Assembly (NCBI GenBank): GCA_034008185.1
Contig: CM067082.1
Coordinates: 153,099,395 to 153,163,394, forward strand
Source of the DNA: Gorsachius magnificus
Lineage: Eukaryota; Chordata; Aves; Pelecaniformes; Ardeidae
DNA length: 64,000 nt
Direction of reading: 5' to 3'
Within the stretch, counting starts at the first letter, position 1, and the number at the start of each line of letters is the position of its first letter. Both the position numbers and the translations under genes were made by a program. A model generated the notes under the pieces. The model saw only the letters and a list, made by a program, of their open reading frames with translations, had not been told where the DNA came from and ran no database searches. Of this stretch, positions 11,805 through 24,300 are shown one piece after another.

Positions 11805-12349
11805 TGTCATGGTTTAACCCCAGGCAGCAGCTCAGCCCCATGCAGCCACTGGCTCGCTCCCCACCGGAGGGATGGGGGAGAGAATCGGAACGGTAAAAGT
11901 GAGAAAAAGCATGGATTGAGAGAAAGACAGTTTCATAGGCAAAGCAAAAGCAAAGCAAGGGATTCATTCACTACTTCCCACCAGCAGGCAGGTGTTCAGC
12001 CATCTCCAGGAAAGGCAGGATCTATCACAAGACTTGGGAAGACAAATGCCATCATGCTGAACATCCCCCCTTCCTCCTTCTTCCCCCAGCTTTTGTTGCT
12101 GAGCATGATGGAATATCCCTGGGGTCAGCTGTCCTGGCTCTGTCCCCTCCCAATCTCTTGTGCACCCCCAGCCTTCTCACTGGTGGGGTGGGGTGAGAGG
12201 CAGAAAAGGCCTTGACTCTGTGTCAGCCCTGCTCAGCAGTAACGAAAACATCCCTGTGTTATCAATCCTGTTTTCTCACAAGTCCAAAATGTAGCCCCAT
12301 ACCAGCTACTATAACAAAAATTAACTCTATCCCAGCCAAACCCAGTACA
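11805..12349 (-). mobile_element. Solo LTR of an avian endogenous retrovirus, copy A
   Basis: The sequence begins TGTCATGGTTTAACCCCAGG and ends CCCAGTACA on the plus strand, and matches the better preserved copy at 47349-47926 along its whole length. By analogy with that copy the LTR lies on the minus strand. No internal retroviral genes or primer-binding site flank it, so it is a solo LTR left by LTR-LTR recombination. Compared with the 47-kb copy it lacks about 12 bases that include the CRE palindrome (near 12108). The ATTAAA poly(A)-type hexamer seen there is changed to ATGAAA here. The flanks (TTGCC and CTTCC) do not make a convincing target-site duplication. Confidence 0.85.
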
Positions 12350-13224
12350 CTTCCTCCACCCCAATCTATGACCATAAGATATGATCAGACTGTTTCCAGT
12401 CTCCCCTGACTCACCCCCTCTAAGAAGCATTCAGAATTTCTCCATTTCTGAAGGAAAGTTTGTTAATATTTGGCAGGCAAATAGCAGAGTGAAATCAATA
12501 GTGGGAACTGAAGAAGATTATGGCTACAGGTCATTTGTTTACACAGCTTTGCTAGTGAACCGACCAGGGGAAAGTTAATATAAGCTTGCAGTTTTGGAAA
12601 CCAGAAAATGTTCACATATTCAAGGAGTGCAGGATTCAGAGCCTGTGAAAACGGAGGCACCAGAGGAATGTCCAGCAGAGGGGTATTTTAGCTTTTCAGT
12701 GTTAACCATTTTATGCTGGGTCAGAATACAACCTCTGAGCAAGACTTCAGCAACAAACCAGACCCTGCTTGGGATATTCAGTTTAAGTGTGGTTTGAATA
12801 ATAATAATATAAAAAAAAAAATTAAAAAAAAGAAAGCCATACAAATAGGAGACGTTATTTAGAGATTAGCATTTTAGCCAAAATCTCTATCCGTACTCCT
12901 ACTGTGTTTGCTGTACCTATACGCTCACCTCATTCTCCCTCTCTACCTCTCTCTGAACCGATCACATATAACCACGTTTTCCAGAAGTTTACATGGAGTT
13001 TGCTATCACAAATGTTTTCCTGAGTGCAAAACATCTGGAATGGACAAATATAGCACCATTATGGAACCACCTTTGTATACCACACTGTACAATGATGAAA
13101 TAAGCTAGGACTTGTCTTTGAGTCACTGGCGAAAGAGTCGGGATGTGATGACTAAAAGCCCATCGGTCGCTCAAAGAAGATAAACAAGGCCCAGGTGTCC
13201 GTGGTCTCCAGCAGTACAGGAATT
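12350..13224. other. Unique non-coding DNA
   Basis: Nothing coding recognised. It includes an A-rich run at 12798-12835. Confidence 0.55.
12798..12835 (+). repeat. (AAT)n and poly(A)-rich run
   Basis: Short AAT repeats pass into an A11 run and a second A8 run. No retrocopied gene was recognised upstream, so it is treated as a simple repeat. Confidence 0.8.
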
Positions 13225-13500
13225 AGAGACCAACAAGTAAAACTAACAGGCAGATGGCTTAAACAAACAAAAGGATGCGGTTCATTAGCCAACGCGCAGT
13301 TGAGCTGTGGAGCTCCTTGCTGCAGGATGTTGTCGATGCTATAAATGCACAAAGGCTCATAAAGGAATTAGGTTAGCTCCCTCCCAAAAATCCATTGGGG
13401 TTATTACATCTAAAGACTCTCTGCAGCAGAAAGACTCCATACAATATACTGCTAAAGCCTGGAAGCATCCTATTAAAATATTATATAACTTTCTTTTCTT
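13225..13500 (+). mobile_element. Old CR1/L3-like LINE 3' fragment
   Basis: The stretch from about 13228 (AAACAAACAAAAGGATGCGG near 13260, then GAGCTGTGGAGCTCCTTGCT near 13304) matches a recurrent ancient CR1/L3-type 3' end. A partial frame reads ELWSSLLQDVVDAIN, the counterpart of the RLWNSLPREVVEA block of CR1 ORF2. The downstream part to about 13500 is more diverged, and that limit is a guess. All frames are broken. Confidence 0.6.
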
Positions 13501-16500
13501 TATACATCTAGTCACTGCAGGGATGGGATAATCCAGCAGTTCTTCAGCATTTTCAGCCTATTTTACTGTTTGAAGTTTAATTTTCCAGAGTATTTTGGTA
13601 CCCCTAGTGAAATAAATTTTGCCATTGCCAAGAGAGTACAAAAGGAATCCACCCGACAGGTTGAGAAATCTCCATGGAGAGCTAGAAGGAATGATATTCC
13701 TATTGCTTTCATGAACTCATACGCCAGGGGGTACAAGTTGCTGCATACGACAGGGGAAATTTTACAGAACTAGACACATTCCTCAAAGTCCATCAAAAGA
13801 CCTGAAACACAAACCCATGGATGCAGCTCCATAGATCGGGAGGTACTCGTCCACCTATTGCCAGGCATTGGGCTGATAGGAAGGTGAAAGGGTCACTTCA
13901 GATTTCCTTTATTTCTCCTCTCTTCCCTGGGCATCAGCAAGGGACCACTACCAACGCCGAGATGCTGCTCTGGTTGGCCCCAGTACAGCCATTTAAACCT
14001 GCCACATTACCCAGCCTGGAAGAAGATGCCCTCCAAAGGGTTAAGAGATGTTACTGGAGCAGGGAGGCTGCTTTGGTGCCATCTGGTCCTCATCATCTCC
14101 CTGTTACCAAGGCAGCTGCTGCGGCAGAGGTAGCATTACGGCAGCAGGCACCTGCACAGGGAGCTGCTCCTGCCGCAATTGCCCAGGGACAAACCTGAAC
14201 CTGTCTGCTTGTTGGGAAACACAACACCAGGCATCCAGTGGGATAAATATTGTTCAATCATTACACTGCTTCATGTCAGGGAAACCAGTGCTGCCACCAG
14301 AAAATGACTGTTGCTCTTCAGGCTAACATTAGGGCCAAGAAAGCCTCCATCTCCTCCTCTCTGTGCCATGGGCCTTGTGAGACCAGTGGGATATGGAGCC
14401 TTGGAAGGGACAGAAACTGTTTTATTAATATTGCAAAACCTTTATGACAACTGATTCATGCCTGATAACGTGAACTGGTGTCCTCGCCCCCAAAACCCAG
14501 TAAATGTTAGTGACTACCAACAGGTCCATACTGCGCTGGCAGCACAATAAGGTGCGTTGATTTGAACAGCATCTGCTGCCTTTCAGCACTGCAGCTGGTT
14601 AGCTGGAGAAGGTTGGTTTGTTGCCCTCTTCTTGGGTTGTCTCTCTAAGCCCCAGGTCTTGAGGACTGGAGAATCTTGGATAATGTTTTCCTTGGTTAAG
14701 TTGTCAAGGGCAACTAGAGCAACTAGATGCTCAAAGATGAGGCACCATGGCATTTAGGTTGCTCCAGTATCTCTGTGCTACCCTCTGAAGGGTCATCACA
14801 TGGGGTCCATTCACTGGCTTCTCTCTCTGTCTTCCAAGGAAGAGGCAAATCACCCTATTGCAAATGCTTAGTTTTCTCCACAGAGAACAGTATTGATATC
14901 AGATGCAGATGTCTACACTGGAGAGAATTTTGCCATAAACCTCCTTGTAAGACCATTCTAATTGTTCACTTGATGTAAAATTTCAAGATTTTGAATCCAG
15001 GCTCATAGGGTGCTGTTCATCGTCTGTAAATCCCTTGTTCTGATCCCACTTCATCCTGAGAGGAGAACAGCCGCATGGCACAGCACATCACTTCTCCAGC
15101 AAAATAACTGCGTGGGCTGGGTTGTAGGTGATCCCCGGGCTGGATGGCTTGTGAAGGTTAATGGCAGAAAAAAAAAAAACGAGATGCTGAAGAAATCTAG
15201 AGGTCTCAGCTTGTTCACAGGAAATCCACAAGCAAGAGGGGGAAACCGGGGGGCAAATTCCCTCGATAATTGCCTGGATTTCTTTATTAAGAGAACATGG
15301 TGTTGCATATCTGTCTTAAGTCCCAGCGCAGTGCGCTCTTTCAGAGGGCTTGGTTTCGATGGGAACTTCATTGGAATGATGTTGTTGGTGTTGGAGGGGT
15401 AAGGGAGAAAGACTCAGGTGTCTCTGTTAGCTCGACGGGGAGGCAATATGCACAGCCAGAACATACAGACACGCTCTTCCTGATGGTCATTCACAGCAGG
15501 AACCTGAACCAGGCTCTGGAAAGGCTCCCTCCTTGCCCCTGACCTACTTGAGCTACCCCTCCCCACCCTGAGACCTTCTAGATATGAGGCTTATGGCTTG
15601 AGTCCTGTTCTGTGGTGGTCAGAGATAAGGCTGTCCTCTAAACTTTCAGACAGGGCAAACACTTGAGCATTTTCAGCTCAAGAAAATGCCACGTCACAGG
15701 GAAATATTTCAAAAGTCTTGTTTTCATTCCAACACAGGAGGAAAACAAGTTTGGAAAGTCTCAAGGTTGCCCACTGTCCCCTGTCCAGTGTCATTCTGGT
15801 TTTCCCTCATGTAGAGGCTGATCTCTCTCCAGGATCCCACCATCATTCTGCAACTTTATTTGCACAGGTCCAGGTCATACCTCTCATCTCCACTTTGCCA
15901 CCCATGATAGCTGCAGCCGGGCAGCCGTCCTAGCTACCGGCTAAAATGCTAGAGAGGCAACCTTGGAGAAGGAGTCCATCTTGATAACCATTGAAAAATG
16001 GTGATGTCTTAGGGGTTCCTAGAGCATGTTGCTGTACGAAGAGTCAAACACAGCAGGATTGTTTAATTAAATCACGTGGGCAGAGCTGACAGAGAGGCAG
16101 AGCTCCATGGTGAGAGCTGACATGGGGTCCTTCTGCTCCACACTGTGCTCAGGGTGAGAAGATTACACAATCAATATAACAGCAACTGCTAGGAACAGCA
16201 CAGCTGTGGACTGCTGCATCCATTGCAGGTCATGGTGTAAAAACCTAGGGTTGTTTGCATGGATTAAACTGCCTTCAGAGTTTGCAGTTCAGGCTCTATC
16301 AATCTGATTTTTGCTGCAAGGTGGACACAGTTTGCCCAGGGGGGACACAACTGAATGACTCCCAGGTGGCCAGGTCAAACTTCTGCCTGAGACAGACACC
16401 GGGCTCCCTGACCCAACTGGGAGTGCGTATCCCACATTCAGCTGTGGCTGTTGACAGCCTTCCTGATAACAAGCCAATTAACATGGGGGATGGAAGCTGC

Positions 16501-17149
16501 ACACTGTTTAGAAATAGTTTCAAAGCCACATTAGCAATGCTGTGTGGAGACCAGATCCCTGCCTCCCTTCCCACCACTGCATGTAGCCAGATGTTGGGCT
16601 GGGGAACATCAACCCAACTCCAGCAAGGCCAAGGAGCAGTGCAAGTCACTCAGGATCTAGCCCTTGGCTTGGAGGCACAAACATAACGGGATGTCCCAGA
16701 GCAGCCTATTTTCCCCCGGTCCCTCATGCTGGGCTTGGTGAGGGGCCTGGTGAGCTGAGCTCACCACAAAGATCACAAAGATCTCCCTTTCTCGTATGGT
16801 GTCCCCAAAGAGCAGGGACAAGCCTTCCAGTCTTCACTCCCATTTTGCACTGCTGAAAAGCAATGAGGGCCAGTGCCCAAAGCCAGAATAGCTCTGGATG
16901 TCCCAGCAAGACCAGCCTACCTGTAGCTGGACACCATTGCAAACCCAAGCGCTGCTCTCACTCCTCTTCACAGGCTAGCCTTAAACAAATAGCTACTTGC
17001 TAGAGATACCCCGTGCTCCTTGGAGACCCTTATCTCCGGTGGCGGCTGCAAACCGTGCATGCCCACAGCACACACAGCGAGGCACAAGCTCGCCCAACAC
17101 TATGTTTTTCCCAGCACATGTATTTCTCCCTCGCCATACGTCGGGAGCA

Positions 17150-17194
17150 GCATGTGCATGTGCATATGTGTACGTGTGTGTGCATGTGTACGCG
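17150..17194. other. 45-bp alternating purine-pyrimidine (Z-DNA-prone) tract
   Basis: Every step from 17150 to 17194 alternates purine and pyrimidine, mixing GC, GT and AT dinucleotides and ending CGCG. This is the sequence class that adopts left-handed Z-DNA under supercoiling. It looks like a degenerate TG/CA microsatellite. Open frames across it on both strands are artefacts of the repeat. Confidence 0.8.
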
Positions 17195-17705
17195 GTTGCA
17201 CACCGGTGTGGAGGGGACTGGGAGAAAACTTTGACCTCTGCAAACACAACTGCTGCGCTGGCTGAGGGAGTGATTTGCTATCTCTCACCGCCACTTAAGC
17301 ACACTGTCAGCAAACAAGCCTGGAAAATGCCAGGGGCTAACAAACCACTCCAGATCCTGCAGGGAGATCGGTTACCTTCGCAGCACTCTACCCCACTGCT
17401 GCTTCCATTAAAATACCATGCCGAGCACTTGAGAGCCGTGGATTTTTGATGCGATCTGGTGCAGGCAAGAGCAACTCAGAGAGGCAAGCTGGTGAGGCTC
17501 AACCTGACCTTTCCAGCCTGGGTGGCTGGAGCTGCAACTCCAGAGCAGGAGTAAACCCAGTTAGTGATTTTCAGAAATGTTAACAGCAGTTGCTCTAAGT
17601 TGCTGAATGAATGCAGACACTGGTGCCCCGCTTCCCAGATAAAAAGTGATTAAAGTCTCCTTAAGAGCTTCTAAATCTTCTCTTCAGAAATTTCATTAAG
17701 CAATC

Positions 17706-17865
17706 TAATTAGCTAATTCTATTAACTGATTAGCTGATATTAATTAGTTAATTTATGGGCAAAATTTATAAAGCTATCGAAGGAAATACAGAAAAAGGAG
17801 GGGGACTTTCAGCCAAGAGCTTCCTTTCTTCACCCCCACAGTGCCTTAATTAGAAATTTTAATTA
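17706..17865. promoter_or_regulatory. Cluster of homeodomain-core TAATTA sites
   Basis: Four exact TAATTA cores lie at 17706-17711, 17741-17746, 17847-17852 and 17860-17865, with further ATTA words between. TAATTA is the core bound by many homeodomain proteins. The flanking DNA is A/T-rich, which raises the chance expectation, so enhancer function is only a possibility. Confidence 0.3.
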
Positions 17866-20800
17866 GCCATATGCTGGGGGTAGGGAATCGCTAATGGACC
17901 TCTGCTCTCCCCACCCTCCCTCCTGCTAGTCATGTGTCTACTGGTAATTCATGGTGTCCACAGCAACTATGGAGGTTGGAGGTTTGGCTTTTGGGTATGT
18001 TTCTTCCATACTCTTCTTGCCCAGGCTGCACTGCACAGTGCACCAGATTATTGATTTAGGTGATTAAAAAAACCCACAATTAAAAACCTGGTTGCTTAGG
18101 ACAGCTCACCACAGGGCCACTCCGGAGTGGCTGCCTGGCAGCCTCCAAAAACATTTTTCAATTTGCAACGATGGCCCTGGGAAGCCAGCAAGTGGTCCTC
18201 ATGCCAGCTTTAGAGGGGGATGCCCCTAGGCAGGGAGACCCTCCGGCTTTGGTTCCTACCACAGAGCAGAGTTTCCTGCTGGAGTCACCTGCCGGTGGAG
18301 AGGCAGGGCTGGAGGGGAGCACCGAAAGTCTGGGGTGGCCCGTGGGCGGTGTGAAGCAGGGATGAGCCAGTCCCCAGGCATGTTCCCAGAGGTCCTGGGT
18401 GAGGACTCAGTCCTGGCAGCTTTCCGCGGCATCGACCAGATTGGAAACTTGGCCACCGTTGCTGCTGATACCACGATTTCAGCTTCTGACGAATACTGGC
18501 AGTGGTGCAACCAAGCCTGCAAATCCTCCTGACCTGGGATGATGTACGGGAGCTCCAAACATGCCAAAATGACTCCCACTGTATCCCAGGTACACATGAA
18601 CCCAGCATACCAGTCTGTCACCAGTTACACACAGATCTAGCAGGGAGAGGTAAGAAATCTCCCAGACAGCTGCAGCGATTTTTCCTGACAGGCACCCACA
18701 GAAAAGAGGCTCAGCATGCTCCAGGCACCTCTCTAAATGTCTGCGCTACCCCTGCTTACAGCATTCTTTCTCCAAACACAATATTTCGTGAAGGAATGGG
18801 AGTGGGTACCACCACCACAGGGTCCCCAAAGTCTCTGGCAGGTGCTGAGCTAATTGCATCCCAGCCACTTAAGCAAGACCCCCATGTTCATTAGCTTTGA
18901 TAACCCAGGTGGACAAGGGCCGAGGTTGGGGAGCTGCAACATGAGGGACAGGATTAGGTGGTTGTGGAGAAGCATCAGCTACTGCAAGTCTGAGCCCTTG
19001 TACTTGGACCAGGATCTCCTTTGGGCAGGGGAGTCTCATTCATCACTTCTGCAGCACCTACAGGAGACCCTTCTCCAGGATAAGTTGCAAATGCAAATGA
19101 AGTCATGGACTATGGTGGGTCCGTTAATATAAATGCTGTTAATGTTACTGCAGAAAGCACCAGTGCCACTGCCCGCCTCCTCGCACACCCACCCATAGCA
19201 GGCTTCTGAAACCAAGAAATGTCAGATTTTAGTGTCATTTTTGAGCCTTTAAGCGTTCCAGTTATGCCTCCACCATGCTTTCAAGTCTTCCCCAGCAACC
19301 ATCAGGTTCACAAGCTTTCAAAATGGAAGGTAAGGATTTATGAAATCCCAGGAACTGGGGCAAAGCCCTGGGGATGATGTGACTCAGCCGAGAGCCCTGG
19401 CAATGCTATGCAATGCTCTGCCTTCCATCCTGATGGGAGAGGAGGTTTGTGGGTGTCCTGGCAGGGGAAGGAGCTGCCCCACAGCCTCCAAATTCCCAAA
19501 GCGACCTCTGCGAGGCACTCATCTCCTCACATGAGACTTTACAGCCTCAACTGCAAATTCTTCCTGCAAAGTGGAAACTGCATCTCTCAGCTGTGGTGTC
19601 ACCAAAAAAATTTCCAAGCTATAGTCTTGCTCCATCCCAAAGCCATCCCGAGGCACATGTCAGTTTGAAGTGGAGTTTGGACTTCCTTTGAAAGGTGAAG
19701 AGCCACCCCAAGTAAAAAAAATTGTTAAAGGAGGGCAGAAGCTGTCTGGCAAAACTAATTTCCACAGATTATTTGGTCCAAACCAAAACACATTGGTTTT
19801 AACAAATGTATGTTAAAGAGACTGTTTACTGCCTCTCCTGACTGGATGCTGAGGGGATGTAGGGGTTGTCCTGCCTCAGAGGGGGTAAGTCCACAAACTC
19901 TGCTTGCTAAAAGCTCAGAGAAACCCCTGGTAGGAGAAGCAATGTACATATGCCCTGTTTCTCATAGCTTTCTTGAAGCTACCAACCATGCCATGACAGG
20001 GCATTACATGCCCAGAATGATCCAAGAGGGTAATTTGCACATTCCTTTATTCCCAAGGGCCTGCATGCCATGCACTCGAGTGCTCAAACACTTTGGGATA
20101 CTTGTTACCACTAGGCTGGGCCCAAGAAAGCCTAAGGGGTCTCCCAACTCCTCAGCAATAAAATTCCCATCCTTCCATGCTCCCTGCTTCCCTGGGGCCC
20201 AGGAAACAATATTAGCAATAATGAGCTGATCATAAGGTTGACCTCAAACACATCCCTATCGACATGTTCTATAAGGTAAACCCCGATGGCCAACCCACCT
20301 GCCTTCCAAGATACATCCCTACATGTTTACAGCTGGGGAGCAATGTCCACCTTCCGCAACCCCAGAGTTCCCACCTTCCTCATCCTGTTGGCAATGTAAT
20401 GGCAACAGGCCAGGAGCAATAAGGACAAGGCACAGAAGAGCTCTTGACCCAAGCAGGAAAAAGTGCCCAGTGGACAGCTTTGGGGTTGACCACGCTGAGT
20501 GCCTAAAAAGCACTGAGCAGGATAAGGGCAAATTTCAAGCCCAGACTGTCAAAACTGGGCACTACAACTGAACTCAGCTGCATGCTGATAATGTTTATTG
20601 CTATTTCAACCCAAACTTGTTATTTTTTCTCCTGTTCCTTTATTCCATGCCACAACCAATCTTCACGCCCACCTAAGTCTGCTGAGTCTTATTTATTATT
20701 TCACAGGAAAAAATCCTTATTTTCCTCACAGTTTGGGAGCCTGCACAAAGACAAAGAGACTCCAGATGCCCTATGTCCAGTCTGCCTCATTTTTTTAACC

Positions 20801-21154
20801 CAGTCTCACACAGAAATAAGGGCATTTTTTCCCAGGGGGTGTAATTCCAACATCATCCTCCATGGAGGATGAGAAGTGCCATCGGTTGAAAATGTTTCTC
20901 ACATATCTTTATGTCCTACTAAAAGCCTGGACCGTACCTGTAAGTCCTCTGCTGGGAAGTGCCTCAAATTCTGCTTTCTGCAGAAGTAATGCAGGAGGGC
21001 AGCAAGGATGCCCAGCATTAGGTGGGGGCTATGGAAGGCTCCCATGTGAGAAGAAACTGAATGGCTTTGAATTCTCCCTCTGAAAGGCAAGAATCCTCTG
21101 ACGATATGATATTAGAGGTTGTAAAATCACAAATAAAGAGGAAAACATGAATAT

Positions 21155-21385
21155 TAAACAGTTGTTCGTTATTTCCCATGCCAGAGGATGCAGGAGCACT
21201 GAGAAAACTTGCAGTTAAGCACATTTTAGACACAAAAGGAACCATGTTTCCCCAGAGGACATAATTCATCCATGGAACTCGTTGCTGCAGGATATTGTGA
21301 AGGCAAAAAGTCTGAGTGGAAATTCAAAAACTTATGGGCATTATATCAATAAGTGGCTAGTGAAAACCTTGACCTGGAAGCACCC
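21155..21385 (+). mobile_element. Old CR1/L3-like LINE 3' fragment
   Basis: The core CATGGAACTCGTTGCTGCAG near 21272, followed by GATATTGTGAAGGCAAAAAG, matches the same ancient CR1/L3-type tail as at 13.2, 53.1 and 57.9 kb. The left part aligns loosely from about 21155. Frames are broken. Limits are approximate. Same strand as the other copies of this type. Confidence 0.65.
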
Positions 21386-24300
21386 TTTAGCTTCAGGAGT
21401 CCTCAGTTACTGGCTACAGCAGAGGACGGCTTTTGGGAGAGCCTGGGGAGGGGATATGGTGGGCTCCGTGGGCTTCACCACCCTTCATCACCCTACCATC
21501 CTCTTTCTTCCACCATTCCCCACCAAGTTGCACCATGCTAATTGCAGCTCGGCACGTACTTTTGCGAGGATCCCTGGAGCAGCAAAGTCGGTACTAAAGT
21601 TCAGCTGTAACAGGAGCTTTGTTTAGCAGTGCTGGGACCAGAAGGTCAGCGGCAGCTGCTCTGCCAGGGTTTAACGCTTTGTTCACCTCTGTGCGCTCGC
21701 CCGTGCAGAATTTCCTGTTCCCCGGGCAGCGCAAGGAAGAACCTTCTTTTATTTTGTTATCCCCATTATTCATCAATTTTAACTGTGATAACACCGAAGA
21801 GCCGGCCTGCCTGCAGCTCTGTTGTGCTGAAATATGGTAGCCAGCAGCAGTTTTCCACGGCTTTTTTCTCAAGCAACCCCAGGTGGCACGGGGAAAATTT
21901 CGCAGCTTGTGTTTTTGCAAAGTGCTTTTCAAATGATGGCGGTTCTTGAGAGCCATGGGGCTGCACCACTGTCAGGATATTTAAATCAGGATAAAGCAGA
22001 AGTACTCGCATGAAGTCCCACATTGCAGGAGATCAGCGTAGCAATGCAGAGCGCTCAACTGCTGTTTCCCAGGGCAGATCCCACCTAGTTTGAATTTCCC
22101 TGAGCGCCTGCAGGGCTGCGGAGTGCATGTGTTAACCTGATGGATGCCAGGGAGAGTTCAGAGGTGACTATAAACGAAGGGACAAATCTCTAGGAGGCCG
22201 TTATGTGAAGTGGCTTGAGCACATGATGGACAGCCAGGAGTCCCCTGACTGCCAGCCAGTTCTGCACCCTGGCACCATCCAGGCTGTTCCAGTCAACAGG
22301 GTGGGCACGAGCCCTGTTCCAGCTCTGAGGACATAGGGTGCAGCAGCACAGTTTGCATCGATTCCGCTAAGATGTTCTTGTCCTTCAAAAAGGACAGCCA
22401 CGTCACTGCTGCCTGTTGGGGATGTCTCCAGCCTGTGATAACCCCCATACTGTGCCTGGGCATCACCTGGGAAATGCCAGTAGGGCCATGCCGGGGACTA
22501 ACAGCACGGTCAGTCTCGTGTTGCCATGGGAGCCCATGCTCAGGACCTGCGTAGTTTACCAGTTGAGATGTAGCTGATGCACGCACCCTCTCTGGCTGCT
22601 CTCAGCGCTAAAGGTCTCTCCCCAGTCTGACAAGACATGGGCTTCCTGCAGCTCCTGAGCAGCCAACCCAGCCGTGCTGCAACAGACCTGCTGAAGCCTC
22701 AGCTCAGCCCCCGTAGCACTGCTCCCCCCGGGGCAACGACGTCTCCGACTCTGGCGGCATGCCACGTCCTGTACATACAGCCAAGGCATCTCAGAGGAGA
22801 TAAAAGTACAGCTTCCCAAGTGCTCACCCTCCCTGCCAGGCCCAACACCACGTGCCTCCCCACTGAGCTGCTCTCCAGGTCAGCTCGTCTCATATCACAG
22901 CTCTTCAGCAGCCCCTGCCTGATCATTCAGCTACAGTCCCAGGAGTTATGGCTTTAAATTATACCACTGTGCAACAGTGATAGCCTTTTATTCTCCAGCC
23001 TCCTAGCTGAACAGCCGTGACACTTTGACCAGAAACCGCACAGAACTCCGATTACTTAGAAATTGCCCCTCCTCTTCACTAGGGCTTGCTGGTGTGAAGC
23101 TTCTCTGTGGCTTTGCTGTTTAGTGCAAAGCTGAATCAGTGCTCTCAGACAAGATCATCATAACGTTGGTCATGGCACATCCAGGGTTTCTCATATCACA
23201 ACCTGGCAGCACTCACTGCCATCTCCTGTGTTAGTTCAGGGACCCCCGTGCTCTTTTGTAAAATACTGGAGGACTCTTTGTTCCCACTCAGAAATGGCTT
23301 GGAGGACTTGGACAGTGCTGGCCCATCAACAGATGCTGGTTGATATCCCACAGGGGCTTGTGAAGTATGGACCATGCTCATCCGGTCATCGCACGAAGGC
23401 TGCTTCCCCAGAACACCAGTCTTCCTGCTTACAATCACATGAGGAAAAGGCTTTCATCTATGGATGCTTCGGAAGTTTCATTTCTGTCTAGATTCCTAAC
23501 AAAAGCATTTATCAGGCCAGACTTCACCATCACCAATATATTAGAAGAAAGAAGTACAGTAGAGCTGTTCAAGGAATCAGACCTGGATAAGCATCCCTGC
23601 CAGTCTGGAGATGCTCAAGCAACATTGCACAGCCATGGCCACGTGGTCCGTGAACATCTGTACCATGGCAAGTCTCCATCCACGCACAGCCAAACATAAA
23701 GAAAAAGCCTTTTATAGCTGGGTGGAAGCTGCTCCCCTTGCTGAAGCCATGGAGGAGATGCAGGATCACCCAACAAATGATGAAGATGTCTCCTCTTCCA
23801 GCTCCACAAGCAGCTGTGGCCATGGGAATTCAAGCCCCAGCAGCTCTGACACTTCACAACATGCCAGGCCAAATTATCCATGGAGTTAAACAGCGCTTGG
23901 CTCCAGCAGAATTATGCCAGGGGCCAGTTTTGACGTATTATCCGCAGAGGACAGCGGGAGAAGGCAGATGTTCTTATCTGATTTGAACCAGATCGCGCAT
24001 CTCTGGCAGTCCCTGTGGTAATGTATAATCTTGGGCCAAGCCAAGAAACCTGATCCGGTGCTGGGCCCTCCAGCTGTTACTGCGCTGCAGTCATAAAACC
24101 TGCTTCATGCACCTGCTTGTATAATCCAGTTCCACGGGGGGAACAGTCTTCCCGACCATCCCCAGAGATCAGTTTTGCCCTGAAGAATGAAGCTGGCTAG
24201 CCCTTGTAATTGTAGCTAATATGGTTAGCGTTGGCTGCCTGCTCCTCCAGGTTTGTTAGCATGCTGCTTGCTTTGAAAGTATGGGGTTTGAGCCTTGCAA

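Larger units (their letters stand above)
13501..21154. other. Unique non-coding DNA with possible regulatory patches
   Basis: No exon, RNA gene or clear transposon was recognised in 7.6 kb. Two local structures stand out and are listed separately: an alternating purine/pyrimidine tract at 17150-17194 and an A/T-rich TAATTA cluster at 17706-17865. Open frames here are short and featureless. Confidence 0.55.

Noticed and set aside
11754..12215. 153-codon open frame on the plus strand
   Set aside because: It lies antisense across a solo LTR, which carries no protein gene.
16997..17449. Open frames over the alternating purine-pyrimidine tract
   Set aside because: Repeat-driven frames full of Cys/Val/His and Ala/Tyr/Thr runs on both strands.
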